Of a DNA stretch of 64,000 nt, positions 55,718-64,000 are shown one piece after another. The notes beneath the pieces were generated by a model that was not told the origin of the DNA, did not search any database, and saw only the letters and a program-made list of their open reading frames with translations. The stretch is from the NCBI GenBank assembly GCA_025057455.1, contig JANWWY010000001.1, positions 1 through 64,000 of the forward strand, in the 5' to 3' direction. A program made the position numbers and the translations under genes. Numbering within the stretch: the first letter of the stretch is position 1; each line of letters begins with the position of its first letter. This DNA comes from Aquificaceae bacterium (GTDB lineage Bacteria; Aquificota; Aquificia; Aquificales; Aquificaceae).

Positions 55718-56881
55718 ATGTTTGAATATTCCCAAAGGATAAAAAACTTACCTCCCTATCTCTTTGCAGAAATTGACAGAAAAAAGAGAGAAAAACTCTC
55801 TCAAGGTGTGGACCTTATAGACTTGGGCGTAGGAGACCCCGATATGCCTACTCCAAAGCCGATAGTGGATGCTATGAAAAAGGCGGTAGAAAAACCAGAG
55901 CATCATAAATACCCCTCTTATGAGGGTATGCTATCCTTTAGACAGGCTGTGGCCAATTGGTATAAAAGACGCTTTGATGTAGAGTTAGACCCAGCCTCGG
56001 AAGTGGTCACGCTCATAGGCTCTAAGGAAGGGATAGCTCACTTTCCTCTTGCCTTTATAAACCCGGGAGACATAGTCCTGTGTCCTGACCCAGCCTATCC
56101 TGTTTACAAAATAGGCACTCTTTTCGCCGGGGGTGAGCCTTACCTTCTACCCTTAAAGGAGGAAAACGGCTTCCTACCTGATTTTAAGAGTGTTCCAAAG
56201 GATGTGTTAAAGAGGGCAAAGATAATGTGGGTTAATTATCCTAATAACCCTACTTCCGCAACCGCAACGGTGGACTTTTATAGGGAGCTTGTCCAATGGG
56301 CAAGGGAAAACAACATAATAGTTGCCTCAGACTTGGCATACTCGGAGATATACTTTGGGGAAAACAGACCAGTTTCCATTTTACAGGTTGAAGGGGCTAT
56401 GGATGTAGCCATAGAGTTTCATTCTCTCTCCAAAACCTTTAACATGACCGGCTGGCGATTAGGTATGGCTGTGGGCAACAAAAACCTCGTGGCTGGACTT
56501 GGGAAGGTAAAGACCAACGTGGATTCAGGTCAGTTTCAGGCAATTCAGGAAGCGGGTATAACTGCTCTTAGCTTGCCTGAGGAGGAGGTTCAGAATATAA
56601 GAAATACATACAAGGAAAGAAGGCAGGCTATGGAAAAAGCTTTACAGGAAGTGGGTCTTGAGGTTTACAAATCGGATGCCACCTTCTACCTTTGGGTAAA
56701 GGTGCCAAAGGGTTACAGCTCTGCGGAGTTTGTCTCAAGACTTTTGGATGAGTGCGGTATAGTTTGCACGCCAGGCAACGGTTTTGGGGAGCATGGGGAA
56801 GGCTACTTTAGAATATCATTGACTGTGCCAACACAAAGACTTTTAGAAGCTGTTGATAGGATAAAGAAACTTAAGCTATGA
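55718..56881 (+). CDS. dapL: LL-diaminopimelate aminotransferase (probable)
   Basis: This PLP class I aminotransferase of 387 residues has IDLGVGDPDMPTPKPIVDAM, HKYPSYEGMLSFRQAVANWY, NYPNNPTSATA and the PLP-lysine motif HSLSKTFNMTGWRLGMAVG. GVGDPDMPTP and SLSKTFNMTGWR are typical of DapL, which makes LL-diaminopimelate from tetrahydrodipicolinate in one step. Related aspartate or alanine aminotransferases are possible. It overlaps the sodium symporter gene by 4 bases. Confidence 0.85.
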   Translation: MFEYSQRIKNLPPYLFAEIDRKKREKLSQGVDLIDLGVGDPDMPTPKPIVDAMKKAVEKPEHHKYPSYEGMLSFRQAVANWYKRRFDVELDPASEVVTLIGSKEGIAHFPLAFINPGDIVLCPDPAYPVYKIGTLFAGGEPYLLPLKEENGFLPDFKSVPKDVLKRAKIMWVNYPNNPTSATATVDFYRELVQWARENNIIVASDLAYSEIYFGENRPVSILQVEGAMDVAIEFHSLSKTFNMTGWRLGMAVGNKNLVAGLGKVKTNVDSGQFQAIQEAGITALSLPEEEVQNIRNTYKERRQAMEKALQEVGLEVYKSDATFYLWVKVPKGYSSAEFVSRLLDECGIVCTPGNGFGEHGEGYFRISLTVPTQRLLEAVDRIKKLKL

Positions 56882-58383
56882 AAAAAAGAGAGGTATGGGC
56901 CTCAAGGATAGGGCTTGTTTTTGCCGCCGCCGGTAATGCTATAGGGCTTGGTAATCTCCTTAGGTTTCCATCAAAGGTTGCCCTTTACGGTGGAGGTGCC
57001 TTTATGGTGCCATACTTTGTGGCACTTTTCTTATTGGGTATTCCCCTGATGATGCTTGAATGGGTTATAGGTAGGTATGCGGGGGCAAAGGGACATGGTT
57101 CTATGACTGGCATAATGGGTTCTCTCTTTCACCACGCCAACTGGGCAAGGGTATTGGGGTCTATTGGAGTTGCCATACCTTTTCTCATAGTTTGCTACTA
57201 CATATACATAGAGTCCTGGACCCTTGGTTTTGCAGTCTTGTCCCTTTTAGGTCAAATGCCAGAACCAGTAAATGCTCAAGACCCTAAAACCGCCATGCAA
57301 CCCTACGTGGACCTTTTTAAAGCCTACACTGAACCCTCTTACATGGCAGTAGTATTTCTTCTCATAACCCTCGCTATAAACTGGTACATACTTCAGAGAG
57401 GTGTGGTAAAGGGCATAGAGCTCACCGCAAAGTTTGGTATTCCAGCACTCCTCTTGATGGGTATTTTTCTGGCTGTGGTTTCCCTTTCCATAAGGGGTGG
57501 TAAGGGCATAGAGGGTCTTATTTACATATTCACGCCAGACTTTAGCAAAATATGGGACCCTCATGTTTGGTTGGAGGCTTCTGGTCAGATATTCTTTACC
57601 CTGTCCTTGGGCATGGGAGCCATAGCTACCTATGCCAGCTACGTAAAGGCTAAAGAGGATGTTCTTAAGACTGGTCTTTGGACTGCGGGGCTTAATGAAT
57701 TTGTAGAAGTGGTCTTGGGTGCAAGCATAGCCATACCCGCAGCTTTTGCCATGTTTGGGGCTTTGGCAGTGCCCGAATTGGCAAAGGAGGGAACTTTCCG
57801 GCTGGGGTTTATGTCAATGCCTGCAGTCCTCATGGCTCTTCCCTTTGGTTGGCTAATTTCCGCCCTTTGGTTCTTTCTGCTCTTTATCGCAGCTCTAACC
57901 TCTTCCCTTGCTCTTATACAGCCACTAATATCCTTGTTTGAGGATGAGATGAGATGGAAACACTCAAAGGCTGTAAATGTGTCCATGCTTATGGTCTCAA
58001 GTGGGGCATTGCTCTCAGCCTTTGTGCCTACCTTTATAGATGAATTAGACTTTTGGGCTGGCACCTTTATGCTGGTCTTTTTTGCCCTTGTAGAGGTAAT
58101 AGTATTCGTGTGGATATTTGGAGTTAATAAGTTTCATCACGAGCTTACGAGAGATGTTTTCATAAAGGTTCCTAAGTGGGTAGTCTACTTTTTTGCTGTT
58201 GTTTCCCCCATATTTTTGGTTAGCCTTATATACCAATGGGGTGTGGTACAGGCACCTAAGGTGCTGGCAACTGCGGACTTTAACACAACCATAGCGAGGC
58301 TCTTTGTACTGGCTACGCTGGTCTTCCTTGCCTTCGTGGCCATAGAGAGCAGGAGAAGATACCTGGCCGGACCACACATATGA
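56878..58383 (+). CDS. sodium-dependent NSS-family transporter (LeuT-like)
   Basis: This 501-residue, ~12-helix protein has the NSS signature SRIGLVFAAAGNAIGLGNLL followed by RFPSKVALYGGGAFMVPYF, the sodium and substrate site of the LeuT fold. It resembles, from memory, the Aquifex LeuT family, which imports amino acids with sodium. IGRYAGAKGHGSM matches the loop after helix 2. Its coupling to an aminotransferase gene suggests an amino acid substrate. It overlaps the next gene by 4 bases. Confidence 0.93.
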   Translation: MKKREVWASRIGLVFAAAGNAIGLGNLLRFPSKVALYGGGAFMVPYFVALFLLGIPLMMLEWVIGRYAGAKGHGSMTGIMGSLFHHANWARVLGSIGVAIPFLIVCYYIYIESWTLGFAVLSLLGQMPEPVNAQDPKTAMQPYVDLFKAYTEPSYMAVVFLLITLAINWYILQRGVVKGIELTAKFGIPALLLMGIFLAVVSLSIRGGKGIEGLIYIFTPDFSKIWDPHVWLEASGQIFFTLSLGMGAIATYASYVKAKEDVLKTGLWTAGLNEFVEVVLGASIAIPAAFAMFGALAVPELAKEGTFRLGFMSMPAVLMALPFGWLISALWFFLLFIAALTSSLALIQPLISLFEDEMRWKHSKAVNVSMLMVSSGALLSAFVPTFIDELDFWAGTFMLVFFALVEVIVFVWIFGVNKFHHELTRDVFIKVPKWVVYFFAVVSPIFLVSLIYQWGVVQAPKVLATADFNTTIARLFVLATLVFLAFVAIESRRRYLAGPHI

Positions 58384-59666
58384 AGGAGATAGAGCTCTCC
58401 CACTTAGCCACAGGAGTGCCAAAGCTTGAGCAGGATTTAAGCGTAAAAGAAGCGTTAAAAGCCTTTGAAGAGTATGGCATATACGATTTTTTGGTGGTGG
58501 TAAAGAAAAACAAGCCCATTGGATTCGTAAACAGGCTTGACCTCATAAGGGCACAGCACAGGGAAAACATAAAAGTAGAGGAGCTTGTCCACGTGGCTAT
58601 GAAGCTTAAAAACGCACTCATCAGGAGGGAAGAAGTCTTATACCTTCTGGATTTTTTCAATTCCTCCAAATCTCCTCTAATACTAGTAGATAGAAAAGGA
58701 AACTACTTGGGCGTTGTGTTTTATCAAGTGGTTCTGCATCATATAAGTCTATTCAAGGAGACAACCATTCCCATATTTCAAAAGCTCAGGTCTCTCCTTG
58801 GACAGGATTACTACTTTTATTGCTTCTACATAGGTGAGATAAAGGATTTTCTGGATATGTTTGGTTCCTCTGGCAAAGAGGGGCTTCAGCGGATGCTTTA
58901 TGAGGGCGTAAAAAACAGCATACAGGGTGATGTAAGCATCTCCTACGAAGAGGGTGAGGTGTACGCCCTTTCAAAGACAAAAGTTGGAGAAGAGCACATA
59001 AAAAAGTTTTACGAAGAATTTCACAGAGAATTTGCCCTTGTCTACCCAGAAGCGAAGCCCATTTATCTGTACGGTTATTGTATACCCATAAAGAATGTAA
59101 ACAATCTTGAGGATTTCTTCATGCTTAGCTCGGACCTAAAGAAAAGAATGAAAGGAGTACAGGAAGCTTCCTTTTTTATCTTCCATGGTGAGAAAACTTC
59201 TGTGGTGTTGTGCGAGTATGAAAAAAGAGAATTCATACAACATATAAGGCTAAAAATAAAACAGGACTTTGAAAAGATAGTGGAAGGTCTAAAAGGTGCG
59301 GATAGAGACCTCTGGGAGGTTGTACTGTATGACTTTTTTAAGATGTATCCCTACTTTGAGCTTTTTTACGTGATAGGGGAAAGCGGTCTTCAGGTATCTA
59401 ACAATGTGGTAAATCCGAGGATTAACTATCCTGTAAAGGCTGGTAAGAAGGGTGCGGATAGGTCAGAGAAGGGCTATTTTAAGAAGGCTACACACGACGA
59501 CGTCTACATAACTAACATATACATATCTCAGGCAACTGATGATTTTTGTATAACCGTATCTAAAAAGTTTAGCTACGGTGGAAAATCTTACGTGCTTGCG
59601 GGAGACATAAACTACAGAGAAATACACAAACTGGTAAGAGACTATGCCAGCAAAGCTGATAGGTAG
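58380..59666 (+). CDS. CBS, degenerate GGDEF-like and Cache-like signalling protein
   Basis: This 428-residue soluble protein appears to have three parts. Residues 1-125 resemble a CBS pair (LSVKEALKAFEEYGIYDFLV; SSKSPLILVDRKGNYLGVVF). Residues ~140-290 follow a GGDEF-like pattern (FYCFYIGEIKDFLDMFGSSG, then GLQRMLYEGVKN), but GGDEF itself is replaced by EEGEV, so no cyclase activity is expected. Residues ~305-425 resemble a Cache-type sensor (FYVIGESGLQVSNNVVNPRI, GADRSEKGYFKKATHDDVYI). It overlaps its neighbours by 4 and 23 bases. Confidence 0.65.
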   Translation: MKEIELSHLATGVPKLEQDLSVKEALKAFEEYGIYDFLVVVKKNKPIGFVNRLDLIRAQHRENIKVEELVHVAMKLKNALIRREEVLYLLDFFNSSKSPLILVDRKGNYLGVVFYQVVLHHISLFKETTIPIFQKLRSLLGQDYYFYCFYIGEIKDFLDMFGSSGKEGLQRMLYEGVKNSIQGDVSISYEEGEVYALSKTKVGEEHIKKFYEEFHREFALVYPEAKPIYLYGYCIPIKNVNNLEDFFMLSSDLKKRMKGVQEASFFIFHGEKTSVVLCEYEKREFIQHIRLKIKQDFEKIVEGLKGADRDLWEVVLYDFFKMYPYFELFYVIGESGLQVSNNVVNPRINYPVKAGKKGADRSEKGYFKKATHDDVYITNIYISQATDDFCITVSKKFSYGGKSYVLAGDINYREIHKLVRDYASKADR

Positions 59667-60771
59667 CTTAGCCTACAAAAACTTAAGGTATACAAAAAAC
59701 CATCCACTGAGGATTCCCAGGGTATCTTTACTTCTTGAAGTGCTTCATGCCCTTGAGCTTTTGGAAAAGGAAGAGCTGGTAGAGGGTCGTTTTGCCGGCT
59801 GGGAAGAGTTGACCTCTTTCCACGAGTGGGATTATTTAGTGGCTCTTGAGGAGTGCGACCGTTGTCAGTGTGTAAAAGGAGATTACAGAGAGAGGTTTAA
59901 CATAGGCACCTACGAAAATCCCATCTCCCCAGCCATGTGGAAAGGGTCTCTTTTAGCCACCGGCTCATCTGTGCAAGCGGTAGAACTTTTCACACAGGGC
60001 TTCAGAGCCTTCAACCCCGCTGGGGGCATGCATCATGCCTATCCTTCAAGAGCTAACGGCTTTTGTTTCTTGAATGACCCCGGCGTAGCCCTCCAAGAAC
60101 TTCTAAAAGGAGGCTTTAAGAGTATTCTATACGTAGACCTTGATGCCCATCACTGCGACGGGGTTCAGGACTTTTTCTATGAGGACGATAGAGTTTTTGT
60201 CTTCTCAATACATCAATCCCCCGAGTACGCTTTCCCCTTCAAAAAAGGATACCTTCACGAGACGGGGGAAGGTCGTGGAAAGGGTTATAACCTAAACCTC
60301 CCCCTTCCTCCTGGAGTCAACGACAGTGAGTTTCTATTCCTCATCGAAAGAATACTCCCTGCCTTGAAGAGTGCTATAAAGCCCGAAGTTTATGTGCTTC
60401 AGCTGGGAACAGATGCCCTAAAGGAGGACTACCTATCAAAGTTTAATCTCTCCAACTGGGGTTTCTTGAAAGCTTTTGACCTTATAAGGGATGTGTTGGG
60501 TGAGGGAATATACCTTGGTGGCGGTGGCTATCACCCTATAGCTCTTGTGAGGGCGTGGCTACTGGTGTGGTGCAGACTATCAAATAGGGACATTCCTACC
60601 TTTCTCAATGATAAGGCTAAGCAAATTCTCCTCTCTGTGGACTTTGAAGAGTTTGACGAAGATGTGGATAGAAGCTACATGTTTGAAAGGCTGTTGGACA
60701 CACCCAACGAGGGAGAAGTAAGGAGGGAGATAGTGAGCATAGCGGAAAAGGCACTGAGCCTTCTTTTCTGA
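59644..60771 (+). CDS. histone deacetylase-like amidohydrolase (HDLP/AcuC)
   Basis: This 375-residue protein matches A. aeolicus HDLP in length and, from memory, in most motifs: NPAGGMHHAYPSRANGFCFL (catalytic HH), LYVDLDAHHCDGVQDFFYED (zinc Asp and His), IHQSPEYAFPFKKG, QLGTDALKEDYLSKFNLSNW (second zinc Asp) and YLGGGGYHPIAL (catalytic Tyr). Its natural substrate is uncertain; acetylpolyamines or acetylated proteins such as acetyl-CoA synthetase are candidates. The ATG lies 23 bases inside the signalling gene upstream. Confidence 0.95.
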   Translation: MPAKLIGSLAYKNLRYTKNHPLRIPRVSLLLEVLHALELLEKEELVEGRFAGWEELTSFHEWDYLVALEECDRCQCVKGDYRERFNIGTYENPISPAMWKGSLLATGSSVQAVELFTQGFRAFNPAGGMHHAYPSRANGFCFLNDPGVALQELLKGGFKSILYVDLDAHHCDGVQDFFYEDDRVFVFSIHQSPEYAFPFKKGYLHETGEGRGKGYNLNLPLPPGVNDSEFLFLIERILPALKSAIKPEVYVLQLGTDALKEDYLSKFNLSNWGFLKAFDLIRDVLGEGIYLGGGGYHPIALVRAWLLVWCRLSNRDIPTFLNDKAKQILLSVDFEEFDEDVDRSYMFERLLDTPNEGEVRREIVSIAEKALSLLF

Positions 60772-60812
60772 GGCTTGAAATTTAGCCTTATCGCATATAT
60801 TTCTCATATAAT

Positions 60813-61019
60813 ATGAGGGTCTTGATAAACGGTAAGGAAGTTGAAGTGGACGATGGCATCAGTCTAAAAAGTCTACTCCAAATGATGCAGATACAGATAA
60901 GACCTATTGGGCTTGCGGTTGCGGTCAACGAAGAGGTGGTGCCAAAGAGTAAATATGAGGAATTTAAACTAAAAGAGGGCGACAGAATAGAAATAGTTAA
61001 CATAGTAGGAGGTGGATAG
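60813..61019 (+). CDS. thiS: sulfur carrier protein ThiS
   Basis: A 68-residue ubiquitin-fold protein ending IVNIVGGG; the terminal GG is thiocarboxylated to give sulfur for the thiazole of thiamine. Typical core: LINGKEVEVDDGISLKSLLQ, VAVNEEVVPKSKYEEFKLKE. The stop directly abuts thiG. TATATT at 60796-60801 and TATAAT touching the ATG leave no room for a Shine-Dalgarno, and no TPP riboswitch fits in the 41-base gap. Confidence 0.95.
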   Translation: MRVLINGKEVEVDDGISLKSLLQMMQIQIRPIGLAVAVNEEVVPKSKYEEFKLKEGDRIEIVNIVGGG

Positions 61020-61823
61020 ATGCTTGACTACCAGAGGCTTCTCGAAGAGGACTATCTTGAGATAGCAGGCAGACGTTTTCGCTCAAGGCTGATAATAGGC
61101 TCTGGCAAATTCAAGAGCTTTCAGGAAAACAAGGAAGTTCTTGAGGCTTCTGGTGCTGAGATAATAACCGTTGCAGTTCGTAGAGTAAACATAACTGACA
61201 GAACGAAGGAAAATCTTCTTGATTACATAGACCCAAACAAATACCAGATACTACCCAATACCGCTGGATGCTACACAGCCCAGGAAGCTATAAAGACTGC
61301 TATGCTGGCAAGAGAGGCAACTGGCATAGACTGGATAAAGCTGGAGGTTATCGGCGACCAAAAGACACTGCTTCCCGACATGGAACAAACGTTTGAAGCC
61401 GCTAAATTTCTGGTAAAGGAGGGCTTCGTAGTCTTGCCATACATATTTGATGACCCAGTGTACGCAAAAAAGTTTGAGGACATAGGCTGTGCGGCGGTCA
61501 TGCCACTGGCGGCACCCATAGGGTCAGGTCTTGGTCTTCAAAACCCATATAACCTTATATTCATAAAGGAAGCGGTCTCCGTCCCCGTTATAGTGGATGC
61601 GGGCATAGGCAGTGCGGCGGACATTCCTCCTGTTATGGAGCTGGGGGTGGATGCCATACTTACCAATACCGCTTTAGCTGAAGCCAAAGACCCTATAAAG
61701 ATGGCGGTAGCTATGAAGTATGCCACCATAGCGGGAAGGCTTTCTTACTTGGCCGGTCGCATGCCAAAGAGGACATACGCAGTTCCCTCCTCACCCTTGA
61801 AGGGAATACCCTACAAGACATGA
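61020..61823 (+). CDS. thiG: thiazole synthase
   Basis: ThiG builds the thiazole phosphate of thiamine from deoxyxylulose phosphate, ThiS-thiocarboxylate and dehydroglycine. Motifs: [52 protein letters not shown] with the Schiff-base lysine, [18 protein letters not shown] and [18 protein letters not shown]. Length (267) is normal. Dxr at 34.9 kb uses the same precursor. It overlaps the oxidase gene by 4 bases. Confidence 0.98.
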   Translation: MLDYQRLLEEDYLEIAGRRFRSRLIIGSGKFKSFQENKEVLEASGAEIITVAVRRVNITDRTKENLLDYIDPNKYQILPNTAGCYTAQEAIKTAMLAREATGIDWIKLEVIGDQKTLLPDMEQTFEAAKFLVKEGFVVLPYIFDDPVYAKKFEDIGCAAVMPLAAPIGSGLGLQNPYNLIFIKEAVSVPVIVDAGIGSAADIPPVMELGVDAILTNTALAEAKDPIKMAVAMKYATIAGRLSYLAGRMPKRTYAVPSSPLKGIPYKT

Positions 61824-63130
61824 TAGATGTTGCAGTTGTAGGGGCTGGCATATCGGGTTTATCTGTAGCTTGGCATCTATCAAAAAAGGGCTTTAGTGTT
61901 CAGGTCTTTGAGAAGGAAGAAAAAGCCGGAGGAAACATACAAACCACCAGGAGGGATGGTTATATTCTTGAGCTTGGACCACAGACGATACTGGCAGACG
62001 GCAAAGTGGAAGAGTTTTTAAAGTCCGTGAGTATAGAGCCAGAGTATGCCTCAGAGAGCTCAAAGATAAGGTACATATACAAAAAAGGTAAGCTAATATC
62101 TCTACCGCTTTCACCCCTTAGCTTTTTCACTTCACCCCTTTTATCCCTTAGTGGGAAGTTTAGAGTTCTAAAAGAGCCCATGGTGCCAGCGTCGGTAAAG
62201 ACAGAAGAGAGTATAGCGGAGTTCGTGCGCCGCAGGCTGGGAAAGGAATTCCTTGACTACATAGTGGCACCTTTTGTTTCCGGTGTTTATGCTGGTGACC
62301 CTGAGAAGCTGTCGGTAAAATATGCGGTCAGGAAAGTTTATCAGTTAGAGCAGAAGTATGGAAGCCTTATAAAGGGTGCTATTAAATTAAAGGCTTTTGG
62401 TCCGGGTGGTAGGCTAATCTCCTTCAAAGGTGGAAACCACACTCTCATAGAGCATTTGGCTTCCAGCCTAAAAATCCAAAAGGAAAATGTGGTGCTTAGG
62501 ATAAGAAAAAAGGAAGATAGGTTTGTTCTTGATACAAAAGACGGTAAGTTTGAAGCCAAAAGCGTGGTAGTTTCCGCACCAGCCACCTCCGCAGGTTACC
62601 TTCTGAGGGACATATCCTGGAGTGCATCTGAAGAGTTTGACAGGATATACTATGCTCCTGTAGTGGTTGTCCACGTGGCAGTAAAAAAAGGAAGCATACC
62701 CCCAGGGTTTGGTTTCCTCGTGCCAAGGGTAGAAAACAAAAGAATACTGGGCACTCTCTTCTCTTCCCAAATATTCAACGGCAGAGCTCCAGAGGACAGG
62801 GAGCTTCTCACAGTTTACTTGGGTGGTGCCACAGACCCAGATATAGTGGACTACGAGGATGACAGTATATACTCAATCGTGGAGAAGGAGCTAAAAGAAA
62901 TCCTAAAGCTGGAAAGCATAGAATTTTTAGGAATAACCCGCTGGAAAAGGGGCATACCCCAGTATACGCTGGGCTACGGTAAATACATAGAATTGGCTCA
63001 GAGCCTTGAAAGAGAAACGCCGGGTTTGTACCTCTCTGGTAATTACCTGTACGGTGTCTCGGTGGCGGACTGCATAAGAGCCTCTTACGAGGTATCCAAA
63101 AGGGTAGAAGACTACTTAGCAAGAACTTAG
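61820..63130 (+). CDS. hemY: protoporphyrinogen oxidase (HemY/HemG type)
   Basis: This FAD enzyme oxidises protoporphyrinogen or coproporphyrinogen in haem synthesis. The FAD motif [20 protein letters not shown] is at the start, then [52 protein letters not shown] and the C-terminal [20 protein letters not shown]. Length (436) is normal. It overlaps the convergent Mut7-C gene by 15 bases. Whether the substrate is proto- or coproporphyrinogen is open. Confidence 0.94.
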   Translation: MIDVAVVGAGISGLSVAWHLSKKGFSVQVFEKEEKAGGNIQTTRRDGYILELGPQTILADGKVEEFLKSVSIEPEYASESSKIRYIYKKGKLISLPLSPLSFFTSPLLSLSGKFRVLKEPMVPASVKTEESIAEFVRRRLGKEFLDYIVAPFVSGVYAGDPEKLSVKYAVRKVYQLEQKYGSLIKGAIKLKAFGPGGRLISFKGGNHTLIEHLASSLKIQKENVVLRIRKKEDRFVLDTKDGKFEAKSVVVSAPATSAGYLLRDISWSASEEFDRIYYAPVVVVHVAVKKGSIPPGFGFLVPRVENKRILGTLFSSQIFNGRAPEDRELLTVYLGGATDPDIVDYEDDSIYSIVEKELKEILKLESIEFLGITRWKRGIPQYTLGYGKYIELAQSLERETPGLYLSGNYLYGVSVADCIRASYEVSKRVEDYLART

Positions 63131-63574
63131 AATCTTCTTCAAGACCCTCCTCAGCTTTGGATGGTGGGAGCCCTTCCAGTATACTTTACCACAGTTAGGG
63201 CATAGAGTAAAGTCCTTGCCATACAAATATACCATGTGCGGGATTTTGTCTCTGACCTGCTCTCTACTAACGGCTATAAGCTCCACATTACAGTAGTAGC
63301 ACCTGTTTAGTTTAAGCACAGGCTCTATATGAAAGTGCCTGATTAACAGACAAAGTTGTAGCTTCCAATCCCCCCTTGGAAGTAGGACATAATCCACGTG
63401 CCATGCCTTAAGGTGGCTTTCTAATTTTCTGGAAGTTGTCACAAATACCCTATCAGGGTGCTTTGTAATCTCCTTTTTTTCTATAGCCCCCTTGATTAGA
63501 AAAGCATCCTGACCCAGAAGCCTGAGCCAGAATGCCAATCTGTGAAGGTCTGCTTCAAGTAAGAACTTCTTCAA
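63116..63574 (-). CDS. Mut7-C (PIN-like) RNase-domain protein with zinc ribbon
   Basis: This 152-residue protein starts [20 protein letters not shown], followed by DAFLI and [14 protein letters not shown], the Mut7-C acidic core. A C-terminal treble-clef-like ribbon CYYCN ... [14 protein letters not shown] follows. These proteins are predicted nucleases of unknown target. The start lies 20 bases inside the end of leuC. Confidence 0.88.
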   Translation of the reverse strand: MKKFLLEADLHRLAFWLRLLGQDAFLIKGAIEKKEITKHPDRVFVTTSRKLESHLKAWHVDYVLLPRGDWKLQLCLLIRHFHIEPVLKLNRCYYCNVELIAVSREQVRDKIPHMVYLYGKDFTLCPNCGKVYWKGSHHPKLRRVLKKILSSC

Positions 63575-64000
63575 GCTCCTCCTTCTTCAGGACTTCCTCA
63601 GGGTGTGCTATCCTTCCAAGGACTGCACTAGCTGCTACTACCGCGGGGTTTGCCAAATAGGCTTCGCTCTTTGGATGTCCCATTCTGCCGGGGAAGTTTC
63701 TGTTGGATGTGGATATGCACCGCTCGCCTTCCGCAAGGATACCCATGTGTCCTCCAAGGCAAGGACCGCATGTAGAGACGGAAACCACACAACCCGCTTC
63801 TATGAATATGTCTATGAGACCTTCTTTGAGAGCCTGCATGTAAACTTGCTTGGAGGCCGGTATGACAATACATCTCACATAAGGGTGTACCTTCCTCCCT
63901 CTCAGTATGCTGGCCGCAACCCTCAGGTCCTCTATCCTTCCGTTGGTGCAAGAGCCTATAAAGGCTTGGTCTATGCTTATGTGTGTGGATTCAGAAACTG
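63555..64000 (-). CDS. leuC: 3-isopropylmalate dehydratase large subunit, C-terminal part (5' end outside window)
   Basis: LeuC isomerises isopropylmalate in leucine synthesis with a [4Fe-4S] cluster. The frame is open to the right edge. Visible are [20 protein letters not shown] (cluster Cys), [40 protein letters not shown] with the other two cluster cysteines, and [20 protein letters not shown]. The chain ends after AHPEEVL, without a swivel domain, so it is the two-subunit LeuC type and not aconitase. Confidence 0.95.
   Translation of the reverse strand, partial: VSESTHISIDQAFIGSCTNGRIEDLRVAASILRGRKVHPYVRCIVIPASKQVYMQALKEGLIDIFIEAGCVVSVSTCGPCLGGHMGILAEGERCISTSNRNFPGRMGHPKSEAYLANPAVVAASAVLGRIAHPEEVLKKEELEEVLT

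Noticed and set aside
55679..55735. Longer start for rnhC
   Set aside because: It runs through the divergent dapL promoter and ribosome site; the N-terminus from ATG 55678 fits the family.
60772..60812. TPP riboswitch before thiS-thiG
   Set aside because: The gap is only 41 bases and contains no CUGAGA-type core.

Overview
The window reads as a chromosomal segment of a hydrogen- or sulfur-oxidising thermophile of the Aquificaceae (Hydrogenobacter/Thermocrinis/Aquifex relatives). The support is direct: a small cytochrome c (9279-9572) that closely matches, from memory, Hydrogenobacter thermophilus cytochrome c552; a 375-residue histone-deacetylase-like protein (59644-60771) that looks like the ortholog of Aquifex aeolicus HDLP; reductive-TCA-type aconitase, malate dehydrogenase and class I fumarase genes at the left edge; a LeuT-like transporter; and very tight, mixed-function operons. 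No rRNA, CRISPR array or intact insertion sequence was seen. One tRNA (Gln, UUG) is present.

Layout. 1-3002: aconitase (cut by the edge), a 76-aa unknown, mdh, fumarase alpha and a 30-aa membrane peptide. 3074-7044: a membrane/coiled-coil protein, a baeRF-like release-factor paralog, a NYN nuclease and ribF. 7018-11583 (minus): a sigma-54-dependent regulator and a duplicated DUF2173/DUF2173/SCP2 gene set, one copy carrying a cytochrome c, with a consensus sigma-54 promoter and an upstream double palindrome. 11724-15563: def, a SpoVG-like gene, a Cas6-like fragment in gene debris, a dif-like 11-6-11 palindrome, an HTH/coiled-coil gene, a Xer recombinase and trmD. 15625-21167: phosphoketolase plus acetate kinase, then ribD, two small genes and an LptE-like gene on the other strand. 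21186-26216: a seven-gene Mrp-type antiporter. 26238-33125: eno, ftsB-like, cpoB-like, uppS, cdsA, pmbA and two unknowns.

33114-40480 (minus): a solute-binding protein, dxr, kdsD, ppa, pth, rplY, prs, tRNA-Gln and ispE. 40612-42660: groES-groEL with a textbook promoter and terminator. 43016-45076: a SulP transporter with an unusual tail. 45149-47485: a nitrilase-family amidase and pyrG. 47457-54788 (minus): glyA, a degenerate EAL-HDOD protein, a NIL-domain protein, thiL, a biotin carboxylase carboxyltransferase subunit, a response regulator and a metallophosphoesterase. 54887-64000: rnhC, dapL, an NSS transporter, a CBS/degenerate-GGDEF/Cache-like protein, the HDAC-like gene, thiS-thiG, protoporphyrinogen oxidase, a Mut7-C protein and the 3' part of leuC.

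Three parts stand out: (1) the duplicated DUF2173/SCP2/cytochrome c cluster under apparent sigma-54 control; (2) a dif-like site about 0.7 kb upstream of a single Xer recombinase gene; (3) a baeRF-NYN pair suggestive of a stalled-ribosome response. Many genes have a TATAAT-like box only 6-10 bases before the start codon and no Shine-Dalgarno, so leaderless transcription may be common here. All family calls were made by eye from the sequence and remembered motifs; no database search was run.
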